From Angiostrongylus vasorum (Eukaryota; Nematoda; Chromadorea; Rhabditida; Metastrongylidae): a stretch of DNA of 64,000 bases. The translations under genes were made by a program, and so were the position numbers. The notes beneath the pieces were generated by a model, which was given only the letters and a program-made list of their open reading frames with translations, was not told where the DNA came from and made no database searches. How positions within the stretch are numbered: the first letter of the stretch is position 1; every line of letters starts with the position of its first letter. The stretch lies in NCBI GenBank assembly GCA_018806985.1, contig JADANN010000256.1:161501-225500 (forward strand). The letters are read 5' to 3'. Of the stretch, positions 38,001 to 42,239 are shown piece after piece.

Positions 38001-38575
38001 ATTGTTAGGAGTCTCGACTATTAATCATCCTCTCAGTTCCTGAGGAAGCTATTGAGTTCCTCGCATTCGTTTTTCACATGCCAATTATAAAATATCGCTT
38101 CCGTTTGCTTCTTTTAAATAATGTTGTATTAGCTGGAGCTGGAAAAAGTGGTGCAAAACATTACTGTACAAGCTTGCTTATATTTTTTTTGATAAAGCTG
38201 ATAGCCTACATTTGCACTATATGGTATTTCATGACGTCTTCAACGTTCCATGCGAACTTATTTAGTGTGAAGACGAGTCATCTTCTTCAAATACTCTTTT
38301 CGGCTGATTACAAATCGTAGCATAAAATTTGCAGAAAAAGCTTGTTTATTCTAGTAACAATACAGTATCCTATAGGGGCAGACGAGATTTCCTGGAAAAT
38401 TCGCTATTTTAGCGGCGGTGCCACATGTCGGATTTGGCGTGTGGTCTGTGAAGCACGGGAACGTTCGCGGCGCGCTCCGGTGTTTCTGTCACCCATGCGA
38501 AGTTGCGATGATTCGCTGGACGACTACCACTCTTCGATCGCTGATGAAATGTACACAGTAGCTGAAATGACCTGA
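545..38575 (+). CDS. nsy-1: ASK1-family MAP3K, NSY-1 orthologue (5'-partial)
   Basis: Apoptosis signal-regulating kinase 1 orthologue. In C. elegans NSY-1 acts between TIR-1 and the MAP2K SEK-1 in the p38 (PMK-1) pathway for pathogen and stress responses and in AWC neuron asymmetry. Exons: 545-703, 840-956, 1068-1174, 1283-1355, 2005-2117, 3278-3360, 3461-3537, 5344-5416, 5606-5713, 8535-8631, 8955-9096, 9449-9533, 9610-9836, 10030-10170, 10409-10554, 10626-10854, 11531-11611, 18955-19025, 21249-21384, 26076-26201, 26478-26550, 29715-29771, 30290-30424, 31023-31181, 32498-32679, 33307-33410, 35921-36080, 36228-36368, 38413-38575. The 3565 nt equal 1 + 3x1188, and phases match at every junction; the stop is TGA. 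All introns are GT-AG except the one before 5344. The start codon and N-terminal exons are off the left edge. Introns reach 7.3 kb through transposon insertion. Confidence 0.95.
1556..1840 (+). mobile_element. SINE family A, copy 1
   Basis: tRNA-derived SINE. The head has an A-box-like TGGCGCAGTGGTCGGAG and a B-box-like GATCGATCCCC; the core reads CCAAGCCTTCCATCCC then GGTACCAGACTTGTCTG; the tail contains GGCCACCGCGAGTCATTG and GAATGCATGGCGCATTCC. It lies in the intron between nsy-1 exons 4 and 5. Related copies are near 5.8, 11.2, 17.3, 31.6, 41.4 and 57.0 kb. Short ORFs across it are not genes. Confidence 0.8.
2643..3035 (+). mobile_element. SINE family B, copy 1
   Basis: The second tRNA-derived SINE family: an A-box-like GGATAGCACAATGGAAGTG, a B-box-like GGTGCTAGTTCGATTCTGC, the same core as family A (GGTCGGGAAATTGGTACCGG), and a distinct tail (GCATTCTACGACATTCAAG, CGAGGAAACGAATCGAATG, GTGCTGGGATCCG) that ends in an A-rich run near 3030. 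It sits in the intron between nsy-1 exons 5 and 6. Confidence 0.8.
3538..5343 (+). other. nsy-1: nsy-1 intron 7, no recognisable content
   Basis: A 1.8 kb AT-rich intron with a normal GTAAGC donor. I see no coding exon, recognised transposon or RNA gene in it. It is notable only for its 3' end, which reads TTTTAT where AG is expected. Confidence 0.6.
5344..9533 (+). CDS. nsy-1: nsy-1 exons 8-12: PH-like regulatory region
   Basis: Five exons encode visible residues about 244-411. They read [37 protein letters not shown], then [18 protein letters not shown] and [20 protein letters not shown], which match the segment just before the kinase of human ASK1 (HEWNFTASSIKGISLSK, FLYVHDNSDDFQI). In vertebrate ASK1 this part folds as a PH-like domain that positions the kinase for activation. 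Exon 8 lacks a usual AG acceptor: the frame requires its first base at 5344, preceded by TTTTAT. Exon 12 (9449-9533) carries a short acidic linker leading into the kinase. Confidence 0.9.
5770..6025 (+). mobile_element. SINE family A, diverged copy
   Basis: The stretch with AAGCCCTCTATCCCTACGG, GATTGGTACAAGC, GCGCTACAAGTCATTGTG, GATATGCACAACAGTCGCC and GAATTGATGGACACTTTATC follows the family A core and tail in order, with many substitutions. The tRNA-like head is barely recognisable. It looks older than the other copies. Confidence 0.55.
6080..6285 (+). mobile_element. tRNA-like repeat family C, copy 1
   Basis: It contains the family C signature GCTGAGATATTTGCAAAAC followed by TCTGGACCGCAG, GGGGAACGAACGCG, TTTCCGGGGGAGTAACGCG and CAATCACCCGTCAACGGG. 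The complement has A-box-like (TGGTGGTGAACGCGTTA) and B-box-like (GCGTTCGTTCCCC) strings, so the family may descend from a tRNA read on the other strand. It lies in the intron between nsy-1 exons 9 and 10. Confidence 0.7.
6290..7920 (+). other. nsy-1 intron 9, unassigned part
   Basis: Within this intron, 6806-6875 carries two tandem versions of the phrase AATGGAAAGTCGATCC, which recurs near 14.82 and 24.28 kb next to Penelope-like elements; it is probably a fragment of PLE flanking sequence. On the minus strand 6850-7139 gives a 98-codon open frame that I do not recognise. Nothing else is supported. Confidence 0.35.
7930..8245. mobile_element. tRNA-like repeat family C, inverted pair
   Basis: A partial + copy (7935-8040, with GCTGAGATATTGGCAAAAC and CCGGACCGCAGGTGTC) is followed at once by a minus-strand copy (about 8040-8240, ending GTCAGCATCATTGTGGTGG). 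Their outer ends are complementary, so the RNA would fold into a hairpin of about 80 bp per arm. The unit contains no protein-coding gene. Confidence 0.7.
9610..11611 (+). CDS. nsy-1: nsy-1 exons 13-17: serine/threonine kinase domain
   Basis: Five exons encode a complete protein kinase domain, visible residues about 412-686. The glycine loop is GKGTYGVVY, the ATP-binding lysine is in VVKEIE, the catalytic loop is HRDIKGDN, the magnesium loop is [10 protein letters not shown], and the activation segment [14 protein letters not shown] keeps the threonine that is phosphorylated in human ASK1 (T838). The phrase [19 protein letters not shown] is diagnostic for the ASK family, as is [11 protein letters not shown]. 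All catalytic residues are intact. Introns in this block are short (71-676 bp). The domain ends with [15 protein letters not shown] before a 7.3 kb intron. Confidence 0.97.
11150..11435 (+). mobile_element. SINE family A, copy 2
   Basis: Same architecture as the copy at 1556: tRNA-like head, core CCCACCAAGCCTTCCATCCC and GGTACCGGACTTGTCTGGG, tail CCACCGCGAGTCATTGTAAA and GAATGCATGACGCATCCCTC, ending AGAGCTTTATTC. It lies in the intron between nsy-1 exons 16 and 17. The 150-codon frame across it is a chance ORF. Confidence 0.8.
11640..12340 (+). other. nsy-1 intron 17, 5' part, nothing recognised
   Basis: AT-rich intron sequence. Two related strings (AGCAGAGGATGCAA near 11874 and AACAGAGGATGCAA near 11980) are about 105 bp apart, but no clear element could be delimited. 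Confidence 0.4.
12349..12384 (-). ncRNA. hammerhead-ribozyme-like motif 1 (degenerate)
   Basis: The complement reads GGTTCTTAAGA, then a GGCG/CGCC helix with a 5-nt loop, then GAAACGTT and ACC. This matches the order of a minimal hammerhead (CUGANGA, helix II, GAAA, short helix III ACGU, cleavage base) but has a G-to-T change in the CUGA core, so it is probably inactive. Confidence 0.4.
12430..12815 (+). repeat. RTE-associated 5' block, solo copy 1
   Basis: About 385 bp related to 19745-20125 and to 53030-53345. Shared phrases include TCACTGGTTGTGCGGGC, GTGGTTCCCTGGAATCCCG, GTCTTCACCATCAT and CCTGATGGAAATGCCAGA. The 53 kb copy stands directly in front of an RTE endonuclease ORF, so this is best read as a solo copy of an RTE 5' region or of a passenger repeat. 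The ORFs in it are not supported as genes. Confidence 0.55.
13168..13212 (+). other. probable spliceosomal intron inside the PLE
   Basis: A 45-nt segment begins GTAAGTAAAAAGG and ends TATCTGTTAG. Removing it joins [10 protein letters not shown] to [15 protein letters not shown] in one frame, both of which look like PLE protein. PLEs are known to carry spliceosomal introns. The splice itself is inferred. Confidence 0.55.
13958..14011 (+). repeat. (TA)n microsatellite in the PLE RT motif
   Basis: 27 perfect TA units. The upstream frame ends [16 protein letters not shown] and the downstream frame resumes with I-N-D-C-S-I-I-S, so the repeat sits where the palm motif Y-I-D-D-C of a PLE reverse transcriptase is expected. 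Confidence 0.95.
14711..14748 (+). ncRNA. hammerhead-ribozyme-like motif 2 (degenerate)
   Basis: Reads AGCTCTCAAGAAG, a weakened helix II, CTGATAAGTC and AGCTT. Stem I (AGCT/AGCT) is kept, but the CUGA and GAAA cores are changed. It lies about 80 bp downstream of the PLE ORF end, where a PLE terminal repeat is expected. Confidence 0.4.
15090..15330. mobile_element. family C foldback with embedded tRNA-like unit
   Basis: Outer arms are inverted (ACCATGCCGAGATATTCGC at 15106 and GCGAATATTTCGGCATCGT at 15267). Between them, 15187-15260 on the + strand looks like a tRNA 5' half and T-arm: GCCTTCGTGGCGCAGTGTGT (A box) and GTGGTTCGATCTGG (B box). This is the best preserved Pol III promoter pair of family C. 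The product would not be a functional tRNA because no closed acceptor stem is seen. Confidence 0.6.
15340..16330 (+). other. nsy-1 intron 17, nothing recognised
   Basis: AT-rich sequence with two overlapping open frames (15750-16094) that lack protein-like character. I do not support a gene here. Confidence 0.4.
16331..16471. repeat. inverted repeat with hammerhead-like motif in the loop
   Basis: Arms of about 40 bp: 16331-16372 (contains AGCTTACACGAGGTTGACAA) and 16432-16471 (contains TCAACCTCGTGTAAGCCTAA), nearly perfect complements. The loop holds a minus-strand string (16387-16412) GGCTCTGAAGAGGGCGAAC, which is the start of the hammerhead-like motif with helix II shortened. Confidence 0.8.
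16472..17185 (+). other. nsy-1 intron 17, nothing recognised
   Basis: No exon, repeat or RNA gene could be supported in this AT-rich stretch. Confidence 0.4.
17190..17480 (-). mobile_element. SINE family A, old minus-strand copy
   Basis: On the minus strand it has a degraded tRNA-like head (complement of CTCTAACCACTGCGCTATGC near 17448) and the family A tail order (complement of TTGATCAATCCCTGAATG near 17215). The core is heavily diverged. Confidence 0.5.
17490..18630 (+). other. nsy-1 intron 17, 3' part, nothing recognised
   Basis: No recognised coding or repeat signal. Confidence 0.4.
18640..18945 (-). mobile_element. tRNA-like repeat family C, minus copy
   Basis: Contains TGAGAGACAGGCGAAACGAA, TGGTGTGGTGGTGAACGCG, GGGTAACAGTGCGTTCGTTC and GGAGTTTTGCAAATATCTTA, the complement of the copy at 6080. 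It ends only about 10 bp before exon 18 of nsy-1. Confidence 0.7.
18955..26550 (+). CDS. nsy-1: nsy-1 exons 18-21: Ser-rich linker and start of C-terminal helical region
   Basis: Exon 18 (18955-19025) reads [20 protein letters not shown]; exon 19 (21249-21384) starts [13 protein letters not shown] and ends [12 protein letters not shown]; exon 20 (26076-26201) is Ser/Thr-rich ([15 protein letters not shown]); exon 21 (26478-26550) reads [18 protein letters not shown], which matches the conserved [11 protein letters not shown] block of ASK1. These short exons are separated by 2.2-4.7 kb introns holding transposons. Exons 18-20 were found from frame continuity and splice sites, with weak family conservation. 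Exon 19 uses the unusual acceptor CTGTTGAG, but both its phases fit exactly. Confidence 0.82.
19030..19740 (+). other. nsy-1 intron 18, unassigned
   Basis: No recognised feature; the minus-strand open frame at 19319-19600 has no family features. Confidence 0.4.
19745..20125 (+). repeat. RTE-associated 5' block, solo copy 2
   Basis: Matches 12430-12815 over most of its length (TCCTCACTGGTTTTGCGAG, CGAGGTCAGCCTGGCCAGTC, CTTCCTGATGGAAAAGCCG, CATCCCAACCCGACACCCA). No RTE coding sequence follows it. Confidence 0.55.
20356..20586 (+). pseudogene. unrecognised ORF fragment
   Basis: A 76-codon frame with protein-like composition ([49 protein letters not shown]), lying in a nsy-1 intron. I do not recognise the family. 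It has no matching splice phase with the nsy-1 exons on either side, so it is not part of that gene. It may be a fragment of a repeat-borne ORF. Confidence that it is or was coding is modest. Confidence 0.3.
21400..22115 (+). other. nsy-1 intron 19, 5' part, nothing recognised
   Basis: Between exon 19 and the inverted PLE pair. No coding or repeat signal was recognised. Confidence 0.4.
22121..23135 (-). mobile_element. Penelope-like element, left arm of inverted pair
   Basis: Read on the minus strand from 23135 down: [19 protein letters not shown], the basic linker [51 protein letters not shown] and [10 protein letters not shown], then degraded GIY-YIG endonuclease with [10 protein letters not shown] and [19 protein letters not shown]. 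It starts after the RT palm (5'-truncated) and carries a hammerhead-like motif at its outer end (22219-22253). It is complementary to 23200-24270. Frameshifts are present in the GIY-YIG part. Confidence 0.8.
22219..22253 (-). ncRNA. hammerhead-ribozyme-like motif 4
   Basis: The complement reads AACTCTGAAGGCGAT, ATTGGCGAAACGTCAGCTAC. The GAAACGTC-AGC end is perfect, but three bases between CUGA and helix II are missing compared with the consensus. Confidence 0.45.
23200..24270 (+). mobile_element. Penelope-like element, right arm of inverted pair
   Basis: Sense on the + strand. It carries the same linker as the left arm in broken frames, then an intact GIY-YIG-type stretch from 23611 ([60 protein letters not shown]). 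The C-terminal [15 protein letters not shown] follows in another frame at about 23855, and a hammerhead-like motif at 24143-24180. Cysteines at the C-N-N-C knuckle are kept. It is 5'-truncated at nearly the same point as the left arm. Confidence 0.8.
24143..24180 (+). ncRNA. hammerhead-ribozyme-like motif 5 (degenerate)
   Basis: Reads GCTCTAAAGAAGGTGATACT, GCTGAAAAAGTCAGC. Stem I (GCT/AGC) and the general order are kept, but CUGA is CTAA and ACGTC is AAGTC. Confidence 0.4.
24320..26075 (+). other. nsy-1 intron 19, 3' part, nothing recognised
   Basis: Contains no recognised exon or repeat apart from the PLE-flank phrase AATGGAAAGTCGATTC near 24283. Open frames here (24325-24651 minus, 24734-24964 plus) show no family features. 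Confidence 0.4.
26560..27740 (+). other. nsy-1 intron 21, 5' part, nothing recognised
   Basis: No coding or repeat signal recognised; the minus-strand ORF at 26737-27033 has no family features. Confidence 0.4.
27750..28330 (-). mobile_element. mariner transposase fragment
   Basis: On the minus strand from about 28330 to 27760 the broken frames give a degraded first catalytic block (like ILTCDEKW, here with C-G-E-K), [19 protein letters not shown], then [19 protein letters not shown] and a degraded C-terminus. It keeps the order of a mariner transposase with stops and frameshifts. The N-terminal DNA-binding half is missing. It lies in the nsy-1 intron between exons 21 and 22. Confidence 0.65.
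28424..28480. repeat. perfect 24-bp inverted repeat with 9-nt loop
   Basis: Arms 28424-28447 and 28457-28480 are exact complements (core TTGTCAATAGCAGAAGG), separated by 9 nt. It lies between the mariner fragment and a family C pair. Confidence 0.95.
28560..29050. mobile_element. family C inverted pair (+ then -)
   Basis: A + copy (28590-28830, with AAGCTGAGATATTTGCAAAA and CACCCGTCAATGGGATTGAT) and a - copy (28890-29045, with GTAGTGAACGCGTCACTCCC and GAGTTTTGCAAGTATCTC). Each is preceded by ACAATTTTAACCTTTTTATT and ACTGCCTACTC, so these are probably element ends. Confidence 0.75.
29180..29495 (+). mobile_element. SINE family B, diverged copy
   Basis: A-box-like GCGAGAATAGCGCAGTAGTT, a diverged B-box region, no clear common core, then the family B tail (CAGTACTTTACAACATTCAT, GAACGGTAGAAAAAACGAAT, CTGGGCTCCGCACAGTAGAT) and A-rich end near 29490. 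It lies 220 bp before nsy-1 exon 22. Confidence 0.65.
29715..33410 (+). CDS. nsy-1: nsy-1 exons 22-26: C-terminal conserved region and coiled coil
   Basis: Exon 22 (29715-29771) reads [19 protein letters not shown], equivalent to the DIWMESIHxxxEKVV motif of ASK1. Exon 23 contains [20 protein letters not shown] and [12 protein letters not shown]. Exon 24 contains [20 protein letters not shown], matching KPHWMFALD in the family. Exons 25 and 26 carry an acidic Ser/Pro stretch followed by a highly charged helical run ([20 protein letters not shown] and [12 protein letters not shown]), which is the C-terminal coiled coil used for oligomerisation in vertebrate ASK1. Overlapping ORFs in other frames are shadows. 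Confidence 0.92.
29790..30280 (+). other. nsy-1 intron 22, T-rich
   Basis: Strongly T-rich intron with repeated TTTATTT runs (29995-30090). No element recognised. Confidence 0.5.
31535..31712 (-). mobile_element. SINE family A, 3'-truncated minus copy
   Basis: The complement contains the head (GGGGCGCGTGTGGTGCAGTG), a B-box-like GAGTTCGATCCTGC and the core (AGCCTTTCATTCC, CAAATTGGTACCAGACC). The tail is missing. It is in the intron between nsy-1 exons 24 and 25. Confidence 0.75.
33420..35685 (+). other. nsy-1 intron 26, nothing recognised
   Basis: About 2.3 kb without a recognised exon or repeat. Open frames such as 33646-33987 (minus) have no family features. Confidence 0.4.
35690..35870 (+). 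mobile_element. tRNA-like repeat family C, diverged copy
   Basis: TTTACTGCCTGTTATTTTTT, GGCAGGGTATTATGTGAGAT, ACAACTATTATAGAATGGTG and CTGAGATATTTGC mark the end of family C; the rest is diverged and ends near 35865, about 55 bp before exon 27. Confidence 0.55.
35921..38575 (+). CDS. nsy-1: nsy-1 exons 27-29: SAM-like domain and C-terminus
   Basis: Exon 27 (35921-36080) is a low-complexity linker. Exon 28 (36228-36368) starts after GATTCAG, giving [19 protein letters not shown] and then EELLALGV; exon 29 (38413-38575) continues [17 protein letters not shown] and ends with VAEMT and TGA. The exon 28/29 pair forms a SAM-type helical domain, as found at the ASK1 C-terminus. An upstream AG at 36200-36201 would open a different frame that stops early, so the 36228 acceptor was chosen. 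The stop codon is 71 bp before a long TG microsatellite. Confidence 0.92.
36380..38405 (+). other. nsy-1 intron 28 (last), nothing recognised
   Basis: About 2 kb of AT-rich intron without a recognised element. Confidence 0.45.
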
Positions 38576-38641
38576 AAATCTTCTAGAAGTTTAGGCCGTG
38601 TTAATACTACCACCCACCAGTAATTGTCCTCAGGATTTTGT

Positions 38642-38745
<104 letters not shown>

Positions 38746-39158
38746 TTGAGTATGTATGTATGTATGTATCAATGTATGCATGTATGTATATCTATGTATC
38801 TATGTGTGTATATGTGCATGTATCTGTAAGGGTATATGTGTGACATTTCTTTTGATAGTTTGCTCCGCTGGTATTTACAGTGGTTCTCGTTACCGTCAGA
38901 TTACAGAGTCTGTTGCTTCACGAGTTCGCACAAATGGTTGTTTTGTACGTATCATCATTAGCAAAAATGGCCGGTATATTCGGAAATGTTATCGTTTTTC
39001 CAGGTTTTGCTATAGTTCGCACAATTTAATATGTAGTTGTTTGAGCGAATTGTCACTAATCGAATTCATTGCCAGCTGAGATTGATCGTGGACTATCAAT
39101 ATCTTCTTTTCTTCATGAGCAGACACGAGGTTTCCATCAATAACGTTTATTCAACACT

Positions 39159-39194
39159 GGCTAATGTTCCGGCTGTTCCGGCTTCTTCAGAGCC
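39159..39194 (-). ncRNA. hammerhead-ribozyme-like motif 6
   Basis: The complement reads GGCTCTGAAGAAG, a CCGG-type helix region, then GGAACATTAGCC. Stem I (GGCT/AGCC) and CUGAAGA are perfect; GAAACGTC is changed to GGAACATT. A phrase with GGAGACCAGCCGCACAGAG follows at 39345, also found beside the motif at 51633. Confidence 0.4.
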
Positions 39195-39199
39195 TAGGA

Positions 39200-41100
39200 A
39201 AGTCAAATTAACATGAAACTTACTCAGCCAAACACTTCTATAACCCAAGCAGAGGAAACTCGATACATAGATTGCATTTGCATAGTAAACATCTTCTTTT
39301 GAACACTCAGCGTTTTGTTCTTTCTAAGTCTTCCAGTTATTGTTGGAGACCAGCCGCACAGAGTCTTGTATGAATGAGGAATGGGGCTAGCTCAGGTAAA
39401 AAGAAACCTGTGCCAAGTACATTCCATTTCCGATATCATAATCCTCGTCCAACCCACTTCTTCCTGCACATTTCTCTAAAGTCTGTCTCTATCACTATCT
39501 CATAGTTATTCTACATTTTTTGTTCTATATCGTTATTAATCAGATTTTTATGCTTCTGCAGTTCTCGTGTTGTGAAGCTAACTTTCCCACTTGGAATTTT
39601 TCCAGTGTTTCCGTATTTTTCTCGCCAATATCTTTTCTTCCTCATTATTTACGCCTGTTCCAGTCTTATCATATATGGAGTTATTGTCTCATCTAATCTT
39701 CTGCTGTGCCATTTTTAGCAAAGTATTTTACGTTTAACGATTTAACCATTTCAATCGGAAACTGGTAGTTCCGTTTCCATGAGGCTGCAACGATTCGATA
39801 TCCACAGAAAGTAGGCGAAATGTTATTCATTATGATGGCATGTGCCATTTGGATGTTTCCAACCAGTGTTTACCAAAAGAAGACAAGAATAGGTAGTTTC
39901 TGCTTCGCTCGATCACATTTATCACCTGTAAAAACAACTGGCGAGATAATGAGTAAGACAGGGCACCATCCTTCCCCTCTTCTCATGCTAACACCCACGA
40001 ACACCCATCTATTCCTGTCGATTTCATTTTGTTTTCGTGTTTTTTCATTTTTTTTTTCGCTTCTTTTCCGCAGAGGCTTGTTATCCTGTGATACTCGCGT
40101 CCCGGCGAAACTGTTTAGGAGACGGTTTTTCTTTACGGCTCTCTTTATTCCGTGTGGCTGAGTGTCTGCTTATTTGGGTCGTTTGTATGTATCTAAATTT
40201 CCACTTTATACATTATTGGAAGAGATATAGCTTCCGTAAATGTGAGGATCTGCATCGAACGTTGTTTTCTTCAATGTAAATTCTAAGTCTGAAAAATAAA
40301 CTTTTGCGTGAAAGCATCGTTGATTTTAGTAGTCAGTACTAACACATAACGCACTATGTATTGACTACAATGCATTTGGAGCGGAATTGAAGTTCGCTTT
40401 CAAGCTTCAAACGAATATATTTCAACCTATAGTGTACTGTATTAAAACGTGACATTCGAAAAAATTGAAGAAAGATTGGAACATTGAGTAGAGTGCATTT
40501 ATTGGGGAAATAATGACTGCTATTAAATGAGTGCTAAATGAGGTTCAAACCAGCATAACTCATCTCATATCAAGCTTAATTAGCTGGAATGAGGATTTCT
40601 TACTGTGACACATTAGAATTCTATTTTTCTGAAGACGACGGCATGTATTTCTCCATTTTAGCCTTATCTCTTGAATACGAAAGCAAATGAACAAGCGCCG
40701 TTTCGGCCGTCAGGCCCCGATAATGTCCTTAAATGTTTCGTCTGTGTTCTAATCTGGTTTGTTTGCGTTGGAAATTTTAGAAAATTTAAATTTCATTCCC
40801 ATTGTTTGCAATATTCCCTCTAAGTTTATTTAAGACCGAAATAATGCAGTATAGAAATTGTGCTGAGGATTGAAGCAACAGAGGTAATCTCTTCTATACA
40901 ACTATGAAGTTCCCAACTCCTCAAATTCCCTAATGCTCAAGAAGACCGTGTCAATGGTCGAAAGACCAGTTTGGGCTTTATTAATTAACTGAATTAAGGG
41001 CCATTTGAATTTGCAAATTCTTGTCTACAAGATTTATGGTATATTGATTTATCACAGCAAAAGTCTGTTTTATTTACGACACGATACGTATTTCTTTTTT
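39200..41100. other. intergenic stretch, no supported gene
   Basis: Contains AATAAA at 40297, a possible distant poly(A) signal. The open frames at 39820-40279 are preceded by a good acceptor-like CTTTTCCGCAG (40067-40077), but no partner exon was found. Confidence 0.4.
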
Positions 41101-41108
41101 TTCGTTAG

Positions 41109-41187
41109 GTTCACGAAAACAGCTGGAAAGCGGGATTCCGTCGAAGATGAAGGGCAAGATGTTCTCCAGTGTATCATTTCTGCTTGA
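41109..41187 (+). CDS. orphan exon candidate
   Basis: After a strong acceptor (TTTTTTTCGTTAG, 41096-41108) a frame of 25 codons with protein-like composition (FTKTAGKRDSVEDEGQDVLQ, then CIISA) runs to a TGA. It could be a terminal exon or a chance frame. No upstream exon was found, and it does not match the ASK1 family C-terminus. Confidence 0.2.
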
Positions 41188-41254
41188 GGCTGTCTTAAAT
41201 TTCGTTGTTAATTGGCTTGCGAATTTTAATTCTAAACGTATTTGAAGTTGGAAG

Positions 41255-41548
41255 CATAAAGCTTAAGGATAAAGCTCTCGGTATTGATCAATCTCCCTGA
41301 GGGGTTGCGCCATGCATTCGACTTCATTAAGTATCGTTGGAGATGATTTAATGCATATCTGGCCTTTACAATGACTCGCGGTGGCCTACCAATATATCGA
41401 GCCAGTGCTGTTATCCTCCCAGAAAAGTCTTCTACCGATTTGCCGACCTTGGAGAGATGGAAGGCTCGGTGGCCATGGGCGCGGGGGATCGACTCCACGT
41501 GTGTGTCACAGGGGCGCCTCCGACCACTGCGCCATACGCGCCACAGTT
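41255..41548 (-). mobile_element. SINE family A, full minus copy
   Basis: The complement has head (GGCGCGTATGGCGCAGTGGT), B-box-like GTGGAGTCGATCCCC, core (GAGCCTTCCATCTCTCCAAG) and tail (GGCCACCGCGAGTCATTGTA). It lies 0.7 kb downstream of the thioredoxin stop codon. Confidence 0.8.
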
Positions 41549-41878
41549 GAAAGCATATTTATATAAATTATATGCACGTTCTAGAAGGTAGTGAAAAGTC
41601 TCCTTTATACAGCTATGAAGTTCTCGGATCTTAAAATACTCTTGTGATCGAGAAATCTTGGCCAGCTCTCAGAAAATCAGTTTCGTGTGTTATGTGTTAT
41701 CTGCGCGTTTACATTGTGGAGTTCCAGCTTGGTAAGGAATTCAAGCTTGACTTATCGTTCTCAGACCTCTAGAAATTGATAGAATAGATCTCTAAATACC
41801 TTTATATAACTTTACTCATGTTTTTGTATTGCCGATGAGTTGAGGTGGCGTTACTAATGAACCATCTACTTAGCGATG

Positions 41879-41913
41879 CCCAAAGTTTCGGAAGATTTCG
41901 TCATCTTCCAAGT
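41879..41913 (-). ncRNA. hammerhead-ribozyme-like motif 7 (degenerate)
   Basis: The complement reads CTTGGAAGATGACGAAATC, TTCCGAAACTTTGGGC. Helix II is remade as GGAAGA.../...TCTTCC with GAAAC after it, but CUGA is lost. A weak relative of the other motifs. Confidence 0.25.
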
Positions 41914-42239
41914 GTGTCACTTGTCAAATCCTTAGACGAACTATGATCATCGCACAATGTCTGTATGGAATGTTCTTGTTTTTCTATAGGCATTGAAGTT
42001 GTTGCGAAAGGCAATTTTTCATGAAGAATGGCTACATTCCATAATTGAATCCAGTACAGCCATGCCGAAGAACTATTAATAGCGTAGACGATATCATAAA
42101 GGGTGCCAGCTAGGGTTTATGTGAACATTCAAGTCCGAAATAATCAACAACTCACTAAAATAGCAAATATCTGGAAAAGTTTACAGATATTAACTGCATA
42201 AAATGCAGCTTATGAAAGTTATTGAGTGTGGTTGTAGAA

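Noticed and set aside
40690..40720. Another hammerhead-like motif (complement CTGACGGCCGAAACGG)
   Set aside because: It has GAAAC after a short helix but lacks the ACGTC end and stem I, so the match is too weak.
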